Positions 36,145 through 45,603 of a stretch of 64,000 nucleotides of DNA are shown in pieces. The stretch spans positions 186,001 through 250,000 of the forward strand of contig NZ_AUMU01000003.1 of the NCBI RefSeq assembly GCF_000430845.1, in the 5' to 3' direction. Position numbers and translations under genes: made by a program. The notes beneath the pieces were generated by a model. The model was not told the DNA's origin. It worked only from the letters and a program-made list of their open reading frames with translations, and searched no databases. Source of the DNA: Chryseobacterium gregarium DSM 19109. Lineage in GTDB: Bacteria > Bacteroidota > Bacteroidia > Flavobacteriales > Weeksellaceae. Every line of letters begins with the position of its first letter. Position 1 is the stretch's first letter.

Positions 36145-36831
36145 TTATTTTTTCTCTTTGGATCTTTGTAAAACCTCGTCTACCATTCCGAAATCTTTTG
36201 CCTCGGTAGAAGTCATCCAGTAATCTCTGTCGGATGCTTTTTCCACCCACTCATACGTTTGTCCGGAGTGTTCCGAGATGATATCATACAGCTCTTTTTT
36301 AAGCTTCAGCATCTCTCTCAGATTGATTTCCATATCAGAAGCCACGCCTTGTGCACCTCCTGAAGGCTGGTGAATCATCACTCTTGAATGTTTAAGCGCA
36401 GAGCGCTTACCTTTTTCTCCTGCTACCAGTAATACAGCCCCCATTGAAGCGGCAATACCGGTACAGATCGTGGCTACGTCAGGCTTAATGATCTGCATCG
36501 TATCATAAATTCCCAATCCTGCATAAACACTTCCTCCAGGAGAGTTGATGTAAATCTGGATATCTTTTGAAGGATCTGCACTTTCCAGGAATAAAAGCTG
36601 CGCCGTCACGATGTTCGCCACCTGGTCATCGATTCCCGTACCCAGGAAAATAATCCGGTCCATCATCAGACGGGAAAAAACGTCCATCTGCGCAACGTTC
36701 AGTCTTCTTTCTTCCATAATGTAGGGCGTAAGATTCGTCGGGCCGTACATTCCCATATATTGATCGGTAGCCAGACCGCTGTTTCCTAAATGTTTCGTAG
36801 AGAAATCTCTGAATTCTTTTTTAATGTCCAT
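36145..36831 (-). CDS. clpP: ATP-dependent Clp protease proteolytic subunit
   Basis: 228-aa serine peptidase that forms the barrel for ClpX/ClpA. Catalytic Ser is in GIAASMGAVLLVAGEKGKR and His in RVMIHQPSGGAQG; the Asp lies in the C-terminal part. IYINSPGGSVYAGLGIYD is the oxyanion strand. An N-terminal extension of about 30 residues precedes the usual start of the mature subunit and may be a propeptide. It stands alone, with no clpX beside it. Confidence 0.97.
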   Translation of the reverse strand: MDIKKEFRDFSTKHLGNSGLATDQYMGMYGPTNLTPYIMEERRLNVAQMDVFSRLMMDRIIFLGTGIDDQVANIVTAQLLFLESADPSKDIQIYINSPGGSVYAGLGIYDTMQIIKPDVATICTGIAASMGAVLLVAGEKGKRSALKHSRVMIHQPSGGAQGVASDMEINLREMLKLKKELYDIISEHSGQTYEWVEKASDRDYWMTSTEAKDFGMVDEVLQRSKEKK

Positions 36832-36948
36832 ATTTCTGTTGTGTATATTAAAATTTACGGAATTTAAATTACAACTTTTATTCCTAAAATTTTACAGGAC
36901 TTTTTGTCATAGAAAGTACAGCATTCCTTTGCAGGATGTCTTACATTA

Positions 36949-38931
36949 TTATTTTCTGTTGGCATAAATGCCTTTGATAGGGGAATATTCAATCATGTCG
37001 CTTAACCGGATCGAAGCCTGTTTCAGTAGAGTGATCTGCTTGATAATTTCATAGTACCTGTTTTCATCGGCAGTACGATATTCCTCAAGCTGTTTTGCGG
37101 TTTCCTTTATCAGGTAATCAATGTACCGGTACTTGTGCAGCAGAACATCCCCTCTTACCTGTTCGGCAATTTTATCGCCGTAATTCGGCGGGAAAATATT
37201 CCGGGAAGCCCAGTTTTCAAGGTCATCCGGAGTCAGTAAGGCGTCCACCACTTTTTTGGTAATTTCTTCATCCATAAAATTGATGAAAAAACTCCCGCTT
37301 CTCAGTTCATCTTTCTGAATCCCTTCTTTTACATGATGAATAATCAGCTCATTGGGTTTGGCTAAAAAACTGTAATTTTCTTCTTCAAAATGATGCAGGA
37401 TTTCTTCAATTACCGTAATCTGGTATTCTTCATTCTTATCATTGGTTCTTTTTAAGACAATGTCACCGAATATCAGCATATGGTCCACCAGCTTATTTTC
37501 CATGAACAGCACATCATAAAGAAAACGGTCTCCCAATTGTTCCTCCGGAGGAACAATCTCCATTTTCGGAGGGGCATTATTCTGTTTCTGCTGCTGGACG
37601 TGTTGGGTCTGGTTCTGGGTAATCTGCTTCTGAACATCCAGCTCATTAAAGAGGCTCTGCTCAGACAGCCCGAATTTATTGGAAACCTGCTTCAGGTAAA
37701 CCTCCCGTTTTAAAGCATTCTGAACAAAGGAAACCGATTTTACAATATCACGGATCGCCTCTGCTTTCTTTATCGGATCATCTCCGACTTCCTTCAGAAG
37801 GATTTCAGCTTTAAAATCGATAAAATCCATTGCTTTCTCTTCAATGAATTTTTCTACATAATCCTGCGGATGTTTTCTAGCAAATGAATCCGGGTCGTCC
37901 CCGTCCGGGAATAGGAGGACACGGATATTCATGCCTTCCGTCAGCAGCATATCAATGCTCCGGAAACTGGCTTTGATCCCTGCATTGTCACCGTCGAAAA
38001 GAATCGTTACGTTTTCGGTAAGCCTTTTGATCAGTTTAATCTGCTCTGTTGTTAAAGAAGTCCCGGAACTCGCCACCACATTTTCAATTCCGGACATATG
38101 GAGAGCAATCACATCCATGTATCCTTCCACCAAAAGGCAGACATTTTTTCTGGAAATGGCCTGTTTGCTCTGGTTTAATCCGTAAAGGACATTTGATTTA
38201 TGGTAGATCTCCGTCTCCGGCGAGTTGAGGTATTTTGCGGTCTTGACATTATTTTTAAGGATCCTCGCCCCGAAACCCAATACCCTTCCCGAAAAACTGT
38301 GGATCGGAAACATGACCCTTTCCCGGAAACGGTCAACACCCGACGGTATATTTTCCGGGAAAATAGACAGTCCCGATTTTTCCAGGATCTCTTTATTATA
38401 GCCTTTTTCAAGAGCATAGGCAGTAAAGGCATCCTTCTTTTCCGGAGAATATCCCAGCTGAAACTTTTTGATGATGTCATCTTTCAGTTCACGTTCTTTG
38501 AAGTAGGACAAGCCGATTGACTTCCCTTCTTCAGAATTCCATAAAAGCTCCTGAAAGTAATCATTGGCAATCTCATGAATTTTATACAGTATGTCCCGCT
38601 CGGTATTGGCCTGCCTGGCTTCCTCGGAAAAAACTTTCTGGTCTTCCTCGATTTCAATGCCGTATTTTTTAGCAACATGGCGGAGTGCTTCAGGATAGGT
38701 GAAGTTTTCAATCTCCATCAGAAAAGAAATGGCAGTTCCGCCTTTTCCCGTAGAGAAATCCTTCCAGATCTGCTTACTCGGTGAAACGACGAAACTCGGA
38801 GACTTTTCATCGTGGAACGGGCTTAATCCTTTAAAATTGGACCCGGCCCTCTTCAGCTGCACATATTCCCCAACAATCTCTTCTACACGAATTGTTGAAA
38901 ATATTTTGTCAATGGTCAGCTTAGAAATCAT
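36949..38931 (-). CDS. dnaG: DNA primase with degenerate zinc-binding domain
   Basis: Synthesises RNA primers for replication. 660 aa: N-terminal CHC2-type domain 1-95, TOPRIM polymerase core with LLVEGYMDVIALH (catalytic Glu) and TILFDGDNAGIK (DxD), and a C-terminal helicase-binding region with a Gln-rich linker. The zinc ligands are mostly lost. Aligned with E. coli DnaG (Cys40, His43, Cys61, Cys64), the residues are Ser37, His40, Asp58 and Thr61 (GLSPFHDEK and WKDFSTGKGG). The surrounding fold is preserved. It is divergent from tsaE. Confidence 0.96.
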   Translation of the reverse strand: MISKLTIDKIFSTIRVEEIVGEYVQLKRAGSNFKGLSPFHDEKSPSFVVSPSKQIWKDFSTGKGGTAISFLMEIENFTYPEALRHVAKKYGIEIEEDQKVFSEEARQANTERDILYKIHEIANDYFQELLWNSEEGKSIGLSYFKERELKDDIIKKFQLGYSPEKKDAFTAYALEKGYNKEILEKSGLSIFPENIPSGVDRFRERVMFPIHSFSGRVLGFGARILKNNVKTAKYLNSPETEIYHKSNVLYGLNQSKQAISRKNVCLLVEGYMDVIALHMSGIENVVASSGTSLTTEQIKLIKRLTENVTILFDGDNAGIKASFRSIDMLLTEGMNIRVLLFPDGDDPDSFARKHPQDYVEKFIEEKAMDFIDFKAEILLKEVGDDPIKKAEAIRDIVKSVSFVQNALKREVYLKQVSNKFGLSEQSLFNELDVQKQITQNQTQHVQQQKQNNAPPKMEIVPPEEQLGDRFLYDVLFMENKLVDHMLIFGDIVLKRTNDKNEEYQITVIEEILHHFEEENYSFLAKPNELIIHHVKEGIQKDELRSGSFFINFMDEEITKKVVDALLTPDDLENWASRNIFPPNYGDKIAEQVRGDVLLHKYRYIDYLIKETAKQLEEYRTADENRYYEIIKQITLLKQASIRLSDMIEYSPIKGIYANRK

Positions 38932-38989
38932 AATGCAAAAAGTAATGTGGGAAGTAGAAAATTCTGTTACAAATATAACAGTTTATAGC

Positions 38990-38997
38990 TAATTTTG
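38990..38997 (+). promoter_or_regulatory. -7 promoter box (TAATTTTG) for tsaE
   Basis: Exact TAnnTTTG followed by C, 15 nt before ATG 39013. It overlaps an in-frame TTG at 38995, which is therefore not the start. Confidence 0.6.
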
Positions 38998-39012
38998 CAT
39001 CAAAGAACTTTC

Positions 39013-39420
39013 ATGCAATTTAATATAAAAAGCATCAACGACTGGCAACGTATCGCAGAAACCGTCATTTCAGAATTAGAGCATCCCATCCTTTTATTAA
39101 AAGGCAACTTAGGCGCAGGGAAAACCACGTTCACCCAGTTTCTGCTTAAAAATTTAGGAAGCCGGGATGAAGTGAACTCTCCTACCTACTCCATTATCAA
39201 TGAATATGACACGCCGAAAGGAAAGGTTTATCATTTTGACCTGTACCGCCTGAAAAATATAGAGGAAGTGTATGACATCGGTATTGAAGAGTATCTCGAC
39301 AATGCTTTTCTGTGCATTATCGAATGGCCTGAAGTGTATGAAGATGAGCTTTACGGCCTTAAGTACCATCAGATGAGCATCATCAATACCGGAGAAAACA
39401 GAGAGGTTTCATTCGGATAA
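39013..39420 (+). CDS. tsaE: tRNA threonylcarbamoyladenosine synthesis ATPase TsaE
   Basis: ATPase partner of TsaB/TsaD in making t6A37 of ANN-decoding tRNAs. 135 aa; Walker A GNLGAGKTTF at 31-40, followed by SPTYSIINEYDTPKGKVYHF with the conserved substrate segment, LYRLKNIEEVYDIGIEEYL and IEWPE. Complete. The start is the ATG just behind the -7 box. It is followed 70 nt later by ald. Confidence 0.95.
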   Translation: MQFNIKSINDWQRIAETVISELEHPILLLKGNLGAGKTTFTQFLLKNLGSRDEVNSPTYSIINEYDTPKGKVYHFDLYRLKNIEEVYDIGIEEYLDNAFLCIIEWPEVYEDELYGLKYHQMSIINTGENREVSFG

Positions 39421-39428
39421 ATATTATG

Positions 39429-39436
39429 TATCTTTG
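39429..39436 (+). promoter_or_regulatory. -7 promoter box (TATCTTTG) for ald
   Basis: Exact TAnnTTTG followed by C, directly after the tsaE stop and 54 nt before the ald start. Confidence 0.55.
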
Positions 39437-39490
39437 CCGTTGAAATTGATGTAAAATTACGATCTGTAAGAACTTAATTAATTTATAAGG

Positions 39491-40684
39491 ATGAGTACTA
39501 CAAACATTTTTACTCCTTTTACCGAAGAGGAACTGATGCCGAAAGAAGAAAAGCTGGAGGTCATTAAGAAAGGAAAACAGTTCAGTATCGGGATCCCGAA
39601 AGAGACCTCCCTGAACGAAAGAAGAACATGTATAACACCCGATGCGGTACAGGTTTTGGTGGAAAGCGGCCATGAAATCATCATCGAAGCAGGAGCCGGG
39701 GAATGCTCATTTTTTACAGATTTACAATATTCAGAATCAGGAGCCAGAATTACCCAGGATCCTAAGGAAGCTTTCGCACAGGATCTGATTTTGAAAATCA
39801 ACCCGCCTACCGAAGAAGAGATCGATTATATGCGTCCGAATACCTATCTGGTTTCGGCGCTTCAAATCAACCTGCGGGATAAAGATTATTTTATAAAACT
39901 AGCGGAGAGAAAAGTCAATGCCATAGCTTTTGAATTTATTGTTGACGAATATAAGCAACTGGCTTTGGTAAGGCTGATCGGCGAGATTGCAGGTACCGTT
40001 TCCGTCCTCTATGCTTCCGAATTGCTGGCTTTGTCCAACGGCCTGATGCTGGGAGGGATTACCGGGGTACGCCCTTCAGAAGTAGTGATTTTAGGGGCCG
40101 GAATCGTCGGCGAGTTCGCTACCAAAGCAGCCATCGGACTTGGTGCCAATGTCAGGGTTTTCGACAACTCCCTTTCAAAATTAAGAAGACTTCATACACT
40201 GGTAGACAGCAGGGTTCCCACTTCCATTATTGATCCCAAAGAACTGAAAAAAGCATTGCGGAGAGCCGATGTGGTCATCGGAGCGCTTCCCAGGCTGAAC
40301 ATGACGCCGATTGTAACTGAAGATATGGTCATGGCCATGAAAAAAGGCAGCGTAATCATCGATATCACTATTGACAACGGAAAAGTGATTGAAACGTCAG
40401 AACTGACCACGATGGAAGATCCTTATATTATTAAGCACGGCGTAATCCACTGCGGGCTTCCGAACCTAACCTCAAGAATGCCGAGAACTACTACCAAAGC
40501 CATCTCCAATTTCTTCCTGTCCTATATTTTAAATTACGATGAAGAAGGCGGTTTTGAAAACATGCTGGTCCGTAAAAATGAGATGAAACAGAGCCTTTAC
40601 ATGTACAAAGGCAGACATACGAAAAAAAGCATCTGCGACCGTTTCGGGCTTACTTATCATGATATCAACCTTTTAATTTTCTAA
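39491..40684 (+). CDS. ald: Alanine dehydrogenase
   Basis: NAD-dependent interconversion of alanine and pyruvate plus ammonia. 397 aa. IGIPKETSLNERRTCITPDA with catalytic Arg/Lys region, NADH loop VVILGAGIVGEFATKAAIGLG, and the C-terminal HCGLPNLTSRMPRTTTKAIS. The N-terminal extension of about 30 aa is typical of the Bacteroidota branch. Its stop overlaps the next start by one base, so translation is coupled to the small membrane-anchored protein. Confidence 0.9.
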   Translation: MSTTNIFTPFTEEELMPKEEKLEVIKKGKQFSIGIPKETSLNERRTCITPDAVQVLVESGHEIIIEAGAGECSFFTDLQYSESGARITQDPKEAFAQDLILKINPPTEEEIDYMRPNTYLVSALQINLRDKDYFIKLAERKVNAIAFEFIVDEYKQLALVRLIGEIAGTVSVLYASELLALSNGLMLGGITGVRPSEVVILGAGIVGEFATKAAIGLGANVRVFDNSLSKLRRLHTLVDSRVPTSIIDPKELKKALRRADVVIGALPRLNMTPIVTEDMVMAMKKGSVIIDITIDNGKVIETSELTTMEDPYIIKHGVIHCGLPNLTSRMPRTTTKAISNFFLSYILNYDEEGGFENMLVRKNEMKQSLYMYKGRHTKKSICDRFGLTYHDINLLIF

Positions 40685-41055
40685 TGAAAAAGCTGAAATT
40701 CTACTTAATCGGTCTTATTCCCGGACTGGTTCTCGTATTCTTTATATTGAACAAAAAAGGCTCAAGCTGCACCGGCTACCTTCCCAACAGCCGTGTTATT
40801 GCAGAAACATTATCTAAAGATTTTAAATATTCTGATACCTTTAAAGCGGAAATGAATGCATTGAAGATCAATGAAAAATTCCTGAAAGACAGCATCATGA
40901 CCAACGGAAAGATCGATTTCGATAAAAGCCACGCTCAGAAAAAACCATGCCCGGACTATCTTTTAACTTATCCTGAAAAAAATCCGGCATATGAAATCAC
41001 CTTTGAAAAATGCGAGGAAACCGTGACTTTAAATACCCTGAAGAAAATCAGATAA
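40684..41055 (+). CDS. Small membrane-anchored hypothetical protein
   Basis: 123 aa, starting inside the ald stop codon. An N-terminal hydrophobic segment (KFYLIGLIPGLVLVFFIL) anchors an extracytoplasmic domain with three Cys (SSCTGYL, KPCPDYLL, EKCEET). A conserved-looking layout but no domain that I recognise. Tight coupling to ald suggests co-expression but gives no functional clue. Confidence 0.75.
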   Translation: MKKLKFYLIGLIPGLVLVFFILNKKGSSCTGYLPNSRVIAETLSKDFKYSDTFKAEMNALKINEKFLKDSIMTNGKIDFDKSHAQKKPCPDYLLTYPEKNPAYEITFEKCEETVTLNTLKKIR

Positions 41056-41123
41056 TCATCTCTGATTACCTGTTTAAGAATTGATTTAAACCTACGGAAC
41101 TGCATTAAAAAGCAAATTACACT

Positions 41124-41894
41124 ATGGAAGGCAATTATTACATGATCCATGATTACCTGATATTCACTGCAGTATTTGCCATTTTCCTTTTTTTAACGGT
41201 TGCTGTTTTTTTATTCAGCCAGAACCAGGCAATCAGGAGAAAAAATGTAAGGCTTTCGGCAACCAATAAACTGATTGAACAGCGGCTGAATGAAGTGCAG
41301 CTGGAGCACATCGGCACCAAGCTTAACCCTCATCTGTTTAAAAATATCCTGAATTCGGTGCAGTCACATGCCTACCATACCTACATGTCACTGGATAAGC
41401 TGGCCAATGTACTGGATTATATCCTGTATGAAAGCAATAACAAATTCGTAAGCCCAAAGGAGGAACTTAATTTCGCGCTGAGCCTCATTGAGATCAACAA
41501 AATTAAGGTGAATCCATTATTTGATTTCAGGATTAAATCCAGAATTGATAAGTCTGACCCTATTTTTGAAGAAAAGGTTTTTGCTCCGCTGATCTCTGTA
41601 GATTTCATTGAAAATGCTTTTAAACATACGGATTTTCTCGCTCAGGATTCTTTTATTTCAATCCAGATAGAGCTTGAAGGTGGTATGTTCATCATGAAGG
41701 TTATCAATAAATCATCCATTAAAAATATGCTGGAAAAAGAAAAAAGCGGATTCGGAAGCCAGTCTCTGGATCAACGGCTAAAAATGATTTACAGCAATTT
41801 TTATTCATTGAAGAAAAATTCGAAAAATGGTATCTTCACGGCAGAATTAACAATCAACTTACAAGAATTCTATGATAAAATGCGTTATTCTTGA
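41124..41894 (+). CDS. LytS-type sensor histidine kinase
   Basis: 256 aa. One N-terminal membrane helix (YLIFTAVFAIFLFLTVAVFL) and no extracellular sensor domain, then a His_kinase domain with GTKLNPHLFKNILNSVQSHA (phospho-acceptor His within LNPH) and a HATPase-type N box FIENAFKHTD. The G box is reduced to GFGSQSLDQRLKM. It overlaps the following response regulator by 23 nt, the usual arrangement of Bacteroidota LytS/LytTR pairs. The signal is unknown. Confidence 0.9.
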   Translation: MEGNYYMIHDYLIFTAVFAIFLFLTVAVFLFSQNQAIRRKNVRLSATNKLIEQRLNEVQLEHIGTKLNPHLFKNILNSVQSHAYHTYMSLDKLANVLDYILYESNNKFVSPKEELNFALSLIEINKIKVNPLFDFRIKSRIDKSDPIFEEKVFAPLISVDFIENAFKHTDFLAQDSFISIQIELEGGMFIMKVINKSSIKNMLEKEKSGFGSQSLDQRLKMIYSNFYSLKKNSKNGIFTAELTINLQEFYDKMRYS

Positions 41895-42582
41895 TGATGA
41901 ATTACTGGCCATCAGCTATTTGAAGCTACTGTGCGAACAGATTGAAAATGTGGAAGTGGTCAGGGCATTCAATGACCCTAAGATTTTTTTGGATGAAATT
42001 GACCGTATCGACTGCAATGTGTGCATTTTAGATATCGAAATGCCCGGAATCAACGGCCTTCAGGTTGCAGAGCTTATTTCCGGTTCAAAAAAAATCATTT
42101 TCACCACGGCTTATAAAGAATATGCCGCCGAAGCATTTGACCTGAACGTGGTTGATTATGTAAGAAAACCTATTAAAAAAGAAAGGCTGATGCAGGCATT
42201 CGAGAAAGCTCAGGAGCTCGTTCGGTATCCCGTGAAAAAAGACTTCATCGAATGGAATACCAATATCGGTAAAACGGTAATTTTTACAGCACAGATTGTT
42301 TACATCAAAACCTCTGAAATCGACAGCCGCGATAAAGACATCATCCTCAGTGACGGAACAAAAATTGTTTTAAAAAACCTGAATTTCAGAAATCTGCTGG
42401 ACATGCTTCCTGCAAAAGATTTTGCGCAGGTCAATAAGAAAGAAATTATTGCCCTGTCCTCCATTAAAATATTTTCAACCAATGAAATCATTACCACAAT
42501 CCCTTCTGACAACGACAGTTTCCTGAAACTTCAGATCGGCGAGACCTACAAAAATTCATTGATGGAGCTGTTCGGAAAATAG
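41872..42582 (+). CDS. LytTR-family response regulator
   Basis: 236 aa. Receiver domain 1-120 with VILDDE, phospho-acceptor Asp54 in CILDIEMPGING, Thr/Lys switch residues in FTTAYKEYAAEAF and RKPIKKE. The C-terminal LytTR DNA-binding domain is at about 140-236 (VYIKTSEIDSRDKDIILSDG, NFRNLLDMLP, FAQVNKKEIIAL). Target genes are unknown; the adjacent outer-membrane-like gene at 42690, which has its own promoter box, is a candidate. Confidence 0.92.
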   Translation: MIKCVILDDELLAISYLKLLCEQIENVEVVRAFNDPKIFLDEIDRIDCNVCILDIEMPGINGLQVAELISGSKKIIFTTAYKEYAAEAFDLNVVDYVRKPIKKERLMQAFEKAQELVRYPVKKDFIEWNTNIGKTVIFTAQIVYIKTSEIDSRDKDIILSDGTKIVLKNLNFRNLLDMLPAKDFAQVNKKEIIALSSIKIFSTNEIITTIPSDNDSFLKLQIGETYKNSLMELFGK

Positions 42583-42660
42583 AGGGTTCAGATATTCACA
42601 GTTTCACCACATCATTTCGCAGTCTCATTACATCGTTCCTATTTAATCATATGCACCTCT

Positions 42661-42668
42661 TACTTTTG
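42661..42668 (+). promoter_or_regulatory. -7 promoter box (TACTTTTG)
   Basis: Exact TAnnTTTG followed by C, 21 nt before the ATG at 42690. It lies inside a longer frame that begins at 42651, so that longer start is unlikely. Confidence 0.55.
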
Positions 42669-42689
42669 CAGCTGATTAAATGTATTATC

Positions 42690-43079
42690 ATGAAAAAAAT
42701 TCTTTTTGCGGCAGGAATCCTCATATCCGGCATTTGCCTTTCTCAGGAAACTGATTCTAAAATCAAAGCCTCTTTTTTTGATGGTGCCGTCGTGGCCGGA
42801 TATGTGGACCATGGAGCTTTTATTAATTTTACAGGCCCGAATATCAGTTACAAAGACAAAGATTTTAAAATAATGTTCGGAATGCTCCCTTCACTCAGAA
42901 TCAAGGAAGACCGCTCGGCGGAAACAAAAAACAGTGCGGTGATGCCTACGCTCGGCGCAGGCTTTACGGTACTCTATAAAAAGGCTGCGCTGCAGCTTCC
43001 TGTGTATTACAACAACAAAACTTCAATGCAGAACGGAGCCTGGAAAATAGGAATCGGATTGGGATATTCTTTCCGGTAG
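42690..43079 (+). CDS. Exported hypothetical protein, outer-membrane-like
   Basis: 129 aa from ATG 42690. Signal peptide MKKILFAAGILISGICLSQ, mature protein with alternating strands (YVDHGAFINFTGPNISYKDK, IMFGMLPSLRI, AALQLPVYYNNKTSM) ending GIGLGYSFR, whose terminal aromatic-Arg resembles an outer-membrane barrel end. At about 110 mature residues it is too short for a full eight-strand barrel of usual size. Adjacent to the LytTR regulator. Confidence 0.75.
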   Translation: MKKILFAAGILISGICLSQETDSKIKASFFDGAVVAGYVDHGAFINFTGPNISYKDKDFKIMFGMLPSLRIKEDRSAETKNSAVMPTLGAGFTVLYKKAALQLPVYYNNKTSMQNGAWKIGIGLGYSFR

Positions 43080-43176
43080 ATTTTATTACATTATTTATGG
43101 CATTCACTACATTTTAGGAAATCAGGATGGTATCATCCATATATTCTTAGGAAATTTGCACTTTAAATAACGGATT

Positions 43177-45468
43177 ATGAGTTTGGGAAAATATAAGAAC
43201 ATTATTTTTTACATCAGCACCATTACATTTTTTTCATGCCTGATGTATTGGTTTTTCGTGGAAGGGAGAACACTGGAAATCGGAGAAAACATTGCTATGC
43301 CTAAAACGAGGGGTTCTACCATGTGGGAAAACTTTACTGATTCATTTATGGTGAATCTCCATCATCCGTTGGCTTTGCTTCTGGTTCAGATCATTACCAT
43401 TATTCTGGTGGCCAAGCTTTTCGGATGGATATGTGTAAAGCTGAAACAGCCTTCGGTAATCGGTGAAATGATCGCAGGTATTGTGCTCGGACCTTCCCTT
43501 TTCGGGCTTTATTTCCCGGAGCTTTCTGCCTTTATCTTTCCAAAGGAATCCTTGCCTAATCTACAGTTCTTAAGCCAGATCGGCTTGATCCTGTTCATGT
43601 ATATCGTAGGGATGGAGCTTGATTTAAGCGTGCTCAGAAAAAGAGCCCATGATGCTGTGGTAATCAGCCACGCCAGTATTATCTTCCCTTTTGCATTAGG
43701 CGTAGGCCTTTCCTATTTTATTTATAAGGAATTTGCCCCGGACGGCATTCAGTTCAGTTCATTTGCCCTGTTCATCGCTATTGCAATGAGTATTACAGCA
43801 TTTCCCGTTCTGGCACGTATTGTCCAGGAACGGAACCTGCATAAAACAAAAATAGGCACCGTGGTGATCACCTGTGCTGCTGCCGACGACATTACCGCCT
43901 GGTGTATCCTGGCTGCGGTCATTGCTATTGTAAAGGCAGGATCTTTCTCAGGGTCGGTATTCGTTATTTTAATGGCTGTTCTGTACGTATTCATCATGAT
44001 CAAGGCAGTACGGCCGTTTCTCCACAGGATTGCTGAATCCCAGAAAGGAAAAGGCTTTATCAGCAAAGCGCTGGTGGCCGTATTTTTCCTGATTTTAATT
44101 ATCTCCTCCTACGCGACGGAAGTGATCGGGATCCATGCCCTTTTCGGAGCTTTTATGGCAGGTGCGGTGATGCCTGAAAATGTAAAATTCAGGAATCTGT
44201 TTATAGAAAAAATAGAAGATGTGGCACTGGTTCTTCTCCTGCCGCTCTTCTTTGTCTTTACTGGATTAAGAACCCAGATCGGGCTATTGAATGATCCTCA
44301 TCTCTGGAAAATCGGAGGCTTTATTATTCTGACAGCGGTTACCGGTAAGTTTGTAGGAAGTGCCCTCACTGCAAAATTCCTTAAGATCAGCTGGAAAGAC
44401 AGTCTTACCATAGGGGCACTGATGAATACAAGAGGTCTTACAGAACTTATTGTTCTTAATATCGGGTATGATTTGGGTGTCCTCGGACCGGAACTATTTG
44501 CCATGCTGGTGATTATGGCTTTGTTTACGACGTTCATGACAGGCCCGTGCCTTGATCTTATCAATTATCTTTTTAAAGGAAAGACTTCAATGACGGAAGA
44601 GGATGAACAGGAAGATGACGATGCCAAATACAGAGTCCTTCTATCTTTTGAGACGGCAAAATCCGGCAGTACCCTCCTGAAATTAGCGGATAATTTCACC
44701 CGCAAAATGAACGGGAATAAAAGTGTGACCGTGATGAATGTCGCTCCCGTTGATGAACTTCATGCCTTTGAGATCGATGACTTCGAAAAAGAGCAGTTCA
44801 AAAATGTTATTGAAACATCAAATGAGCTCCAGCTTGAAATCACCACGCTTTTCAAAGCCTCCACCGATGTGGAAAGTGATCTTACGAATATTACCAATAA
44901 AGGAAATTATGACCTGCTTCTGATCATGCTCGGAAAATCGATGTATGAAGGAAGTCTGCTGGGAAGGCTGTTAGGCTTTACCACAAAGATCATCAATCCT
45001 GAAAAGCTGTTGAATACGGTAAAAGGAAAAGGAAATATTTTTAACAACTCGCCTTTTGACGATTTTACGCTGCAGATTCTGGATAAGACCCATATTCCGG
45101 TAGGCGTTTTGGTGGAAAAGGAATTCAAAACCGCAGATAAAGTTTTCGTTCCTATCTTTAACCTGAGCGATTTTTATCTGCTGGAATATGCGAAAAGGCT
45201 GATCAACAATAACGATTCCCAGATTATCATTCTGGATGTTGCCGGACAGATCAGAAGTAATATCGAAGTAAAAGAACTCATAAGAAGTATTGAGCAGGTT
45301 GCCCCGAACCACATCACTTTATATAATGAAAAAAGGATCGAAAAAGAATTCCTGAAAGCGCAGGACCTGATGCTGATCAGCAGTAAAAGCTGGAAAAACC
45401 TGATCGATACGAAGAGCCTGTGGCTGTCGGATATTCCGTCGACCCTGATCATCAGCAACCCTCAATAA
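43177..45468 (+). CDS. CPA2-family cation:proton antiporter
   Basis: 763-aa Na+(K+)/H+ antiporter. After an N-terminal helix and spacer, 12 hydrophobic segments of the Na/H exchanger domain span about 70-465: KLKQPSVIGEMIAGIVLGPS, LPNLQFLSQIGLILFMYIVG and the ion-site stretch VITCAAADDITAWCILA with paired Asp. From about 485 on, a soluble domain of 280 aa (YRVLLSFETAKSGSTLLKLA, ending LIISNPQ) looks like a UspA-like pair of alpha/beta repeats. It probably takes part in pH and osmotic homeostasis. Confidence 0.92.
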   Translation: MSLGKYKNIIFYISTITFFSCLMYWFFVEGRTLEIGENIAMPKTRGSTMWENFTDSFMVNLHHPLALLLVQIITIILVAKLFGWICVKLKQPSVIGEMIAGIVLGPSLFGLYFPELSAFIFPKESLPNLQFLSQIGLILFMYIVGMELDLSVLRKRAHDAVVISHASIIFPFALGVGLSYFIYKEFAPDGIQFSSFALFIAIAMSITAFPVLARIVQERNLHKTKIGTVVITCAAADDITAWCILAAVIAIVKAGSFSGSVFVILMAVLYVFIMIKAVRPFLHRIAESQKGKGFISKALVAVFFLILIISSYATEVIGIHALFGAFMAGAVMPENVKFRNLFIEKIEDVALVLLLPLFFVFTGLRTQIGLLNDPHLWKIGGFIILTAVTGKFVGSALTAKFLKISWKDSLTIGALMNTRGLTELIVLNIGYDLGVLGPELFAMLVIMALFTTFMTGPCLDLINYLFKGKTSMTEEDEQEDDDAKYRVLLSFETAKSGSTLLKLADNFTRKMNGNKSVTVMNVAPVDELHAFEIDDFEKEQFKNVIETSNELQLEITTLFKASTDVESDLTNITNKGNYDLLLIMLGKSMYEGSLLGRLLGFTTKIINPEKLLNTVKGKGNIFNNSPFDDFTLQILDKTHIPVGVLVEKEFKTADKVFVPIFNLSDFYLLEYAKRLINNNDSQIIILDVAGQIRSNIEVKELIRSIEQVAPNHITLYNEKRIEKEFLKAQDLMLISSKSWKNLIDTKSLWLSDIPSTLIISNPQ

Positions 45469-45591
45469 TGAATGGCGGATTTGCTGTATACACTGAAAAT
45501 TATCTGAAGTATCTTAAAAAGATAAAACAGACCTTCAGCTTGTGCAGCAGATCACCATTTATATTTAAATTTCAATTAAAAAAAAATTTCA

Positions 45592-45599
45592 TACCTTCG
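45592..45599 (+). promoter_or_regulatory. Candidate -7 box (TACCTTCG) of the tyrA leader
   Basis: TACCTTCG is one mismatch from TAnnTTTG and lies immediately before the leader-peptide ATG at 45604, which would make the transcript almost leaderless. A second one-mismatch box, TAAATTTC at 45566-45573, would give about 24 nt of leader before that ATG. Confidence 0.35.
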
Positions 45600-45603
45600 T
45601 TTG

